DNA from: Firmicutes bacterium UBA7510
GTDB taxonomy: Bacteria; Bacillota; Clostridia; Tissierellales; Sedimentibacteraceae
Direction of reading: 5' to 3'
DNA: 64,000 nucleotides
NCBI GenBank assembly: GCA_002479485.1
Contig: DLNM01000067.1
Coordinates: 15,011-79,010 of the forward strand
The notes below the pieces were generated by a model. The model worked only from the letters and a program-made list of their open reading frames with translations. It did no database searches and was not told the DNA's origin. Positions 62,367-64,000 of this stretch are shown piece by piece (positions within the stretch are counted from its first letter, which is position 1; each line of letters opens with the position of its first letter). The translations under genes were made by a program, and so were the position numbers.

Positions 62367-64000
62367 TTGAAGGATTTTAAATTACCTGAATATTTAAGAG
62401 ATGATAATTATATTTTTTTAGTAATAATATCTGCATTTTCAGTTATATTTTTATTAAATAAAATGTACACTGTGGCTGCTTTATCAGGAGTTATACTTTT
62501 GATTAGCTTTATTGCTACTATAGGTAAACATAATAAAAGACAGAAAGATTTAAATAATTATATAATAGATTTTACAAATAGTATCGAAAATCTTTCAGTC
62601 AGCTCATTATTTAATTTCCCGATGCCAGTTTTAATAATTGATAGGAATGGAAAAATCTGCTGGTTTAACTTGAAATTTAGAGAGGTAATAGGTGAAGAAG
62701 CTATAATTGAAAAAGTTGAAGATGTTGTAGCAAACTTCCCAATTAAAAACCTTGAAGAAAACATGCAGGGTATGCTTAATAATCTTGAAGTCAGTCATGA
62801 CAATAAAGCATATAACGTCTTATATTCTAAACTAAATGAAGAGCAGTTTGTAGACAATGCAGCATATATATTATATTGGGTAGATAACACCTCATTCAGA
62901 ACTATAAAAAACAAGTATAATGATGAAAGACCAATTGCACTTATAATTCAAATAGATAACTATAGTGAGATTTCTGAGAAAATGGATAAGCTTATTAGGG
63001 CATCTATGATAGCGGAAATAGAAAAAATATTAAGTAAATATGCTAGTGAAATGAATGGATTTGTACTTAAGTATGATTCGGACAGATTTATAATGCTTAT
63101 AGAAAACAAATATTTAGAAGCACTTGAAAGTAAAAAATTTGCAATGCTTGAAGAAGTAAAAGAAATAAAAAGCTCTGGCGAATATTTCTATACACTTAGT
63201 ATAGGTGTTGGTGCATATGCGAAGACCATAGGACAGCTATTTGAATATGCAAAGGGTGCTCTTGATATTTCACTAGGTAGAGGTGGAGACCAAGCTGTTG
63301 TTAAGCGTATAAACTCAGTAAAATTTTACGGCGGTAAAAGTAAGGCTGTTGAAAAAAGAACAAAAGTAAAAGCAAGAATAATATCATTTGCTTTAAGGCA
63401 GATCATAGACCAAAGTTCTAATGTTATAATTATGGGACATAGAATTGGTGATATGGATAGCTTAGGTTCTTCAATTGGACTATATAGCATGGCTAAGAGC
63501 AGAGGTAAAAAGGCATATATTGTTTTAAATAATGTAAATTATGCATTAAAGAACCTATGTGATAGAATGGAAAAAGAAGACCCAAGCTACATGGAAGCTA
63601 TAATAACTACTGAGCAAGCACTTAGATTAATTGATTCGGAATCTGTTTGTGTAGTTTTAGACACTCATAAAGGTAGTTTTACAGAAGCTCCAGAGGTATT
63701 AGAAGAGGTAGAAAAAATAGTATTAATAGACCATCATAGACGTGGTGAGGAATATATTGAAAATGCAGTGCTTGACTACATAGAGCCATATGCATCATCA
63801 ACATGTGAGTTGGTATCAGAACTTATACAATATATGGAAGAACATATTAAATTGACTAAATTTGAGGCAGACGCAATGCTTGCCGGAATTGTGGTCGATA
63901 CCAATTCATTTATATTTAAAACTGGTGTTAGAACATTTGAAGCAGCATCATTTTTAAGACGTAATGGTGCGGACACAATAGAAGTAAAAGAGCTCTTCAG
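62367..64000 (+). CDS. gdpP: Cyclic-di-AMP phosphodiesterase GdpP, 5' part
   Basis: At least 544 residues; the gene runs off the window. A TTG start seven nt after GGAGGTG fits; no ATG begins the frame nearby. Two N-terminal membrane segments (about 16-55), a PAS-like domain (about 70-150), a degenerate GGDEF domain (about 185-300) and a DHH phosphoesterase domain are visible in order. DHH-family motifs are GHRIGDMDSLGSS, LDTHKGS and LIDHHRRGEE. GdpP hydrolyses c-di-AMP to pApA. Confidence 0.93.
   Translation, partial: MKDFKLPEYLRDDNYIFLVIISAFSVIFLLNKMYTVAALSGVILLISFIATIGKHNKRQKDLNNYIIDFTNSIENLSVSSLFNFPMPVLIIDRNGKICWFNLKFREVIGEEAIIEKVEDVVANFPIKNLEENMQGMLNNLEVSHDNKAYNVLYSKLNEEQFVDNAAYILYWVDNTSFRTIKNKYNDERPIALIIQIDNYSEISEKMDKLIRASMIAEIEKILSKYASEMNGFVLKYDSDRFIMLIENKYLEALESKKFAMLEEVKEIKSSGEYFYTLSIGVGAYAKTIGQLFEYAKGALDISLGRGGDQAVVKRINSVKFYGGKSKAVEKRTKVKARIISFALRQIIDQSSNVIIMGHRIGDMDSLGSSIGLYSMAKSRGKKAYIVLNNVNYALKNLCDRMEKEDPSYMEAIITTEQALRLIDSESVCVVLDTHKGSFTEAPEVLEEVEKIVLIDHHRRGEEYIENAVLDYIEPYASSTCELVSELIQYMEEHIKLTKFEADAMLAGIVVDTNSFIFKTGVRTFEAASFLRRNGADTIEVKELF

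Overview
The window is a gene-dense, AT-rich chromosome segment of a low-GC Gram-positive anaerobe of the class Clostridia. This placement is inferred from strong AGGAGG ribosome binding sites, a tyrosine T-box, a yybP-ykoY manganese riboswitch, a monomeric B12-dependent ribonucleotide reductase, an S-layer-homology (SLH) protein and the yybS-gdpP pair. The species cannot be named from sequence alone.

Layout. 1-531 is non-coding and holds long hairpins. 532-7126 carries a TIM-barrel protein, a radical-SAM/DUF4130-type pair of presumed DNA-repair function, a secreted repeat protein and an M28 peptidase. 7125-10160 is a threefold tandem duplication of a secreted CAP/SCP protein; the third copy has lost its CAP domain. 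10160-25624 holds T-box-tyrS, gltS, a manganese-riboswitch P-type ATPase, a divergent uracil-DNA glycosylase, nrdJ behind two NrdR-like boxes, a small GPGF-repeat protein, a secreted M16 peptidase with SLH repeats, a SEC-C protein and purD. 25973-47309 is the most unusual region. Two paralogous cassettes each encode substrate-binding lipoprotein(s), a MalK-like ATPase, two MalF/MalG-like permeases, a MacA/HlyD-like adaptor and a four-TM protein with the layout of MacB/FtsX but no ATPase. A nitroreductase and a LytTR/GHKL two-component system lie between the cassettes, and a GH65 disaccharide phosphorylase plus beta-phosphoglucomutase follow. 47367-49328 is an unrecognised protein. 49537-59272 is the purL-E-C-F-M-N-H operon behind a guanine-type riboswitch. 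59823-64000 has a CtpA-type protease, a YybS-like protein and the start of gdpP.

How the parts work together. The two cassettes probably import a glucosyl disaccharide or oligosaccharide. GH65 phosphorolysis would yield beta-glucose-1-phosphate and beta-phosphoglucomutase would convert it to glucose-6-phosphate. The adaptor plus ATPase-less MacB/FtsX-like subunit in an importer operon is the best candidate here for an undescribed machine; its role is inference. A second recurring theme is a modular family of short hairpin repeats just upstream of start codons, before the UDG gene, the first adaptor gene, purH and the 653-residue protein. In the first cassette the repeat appears to have been inserted and to supply a new ribosome binding site.
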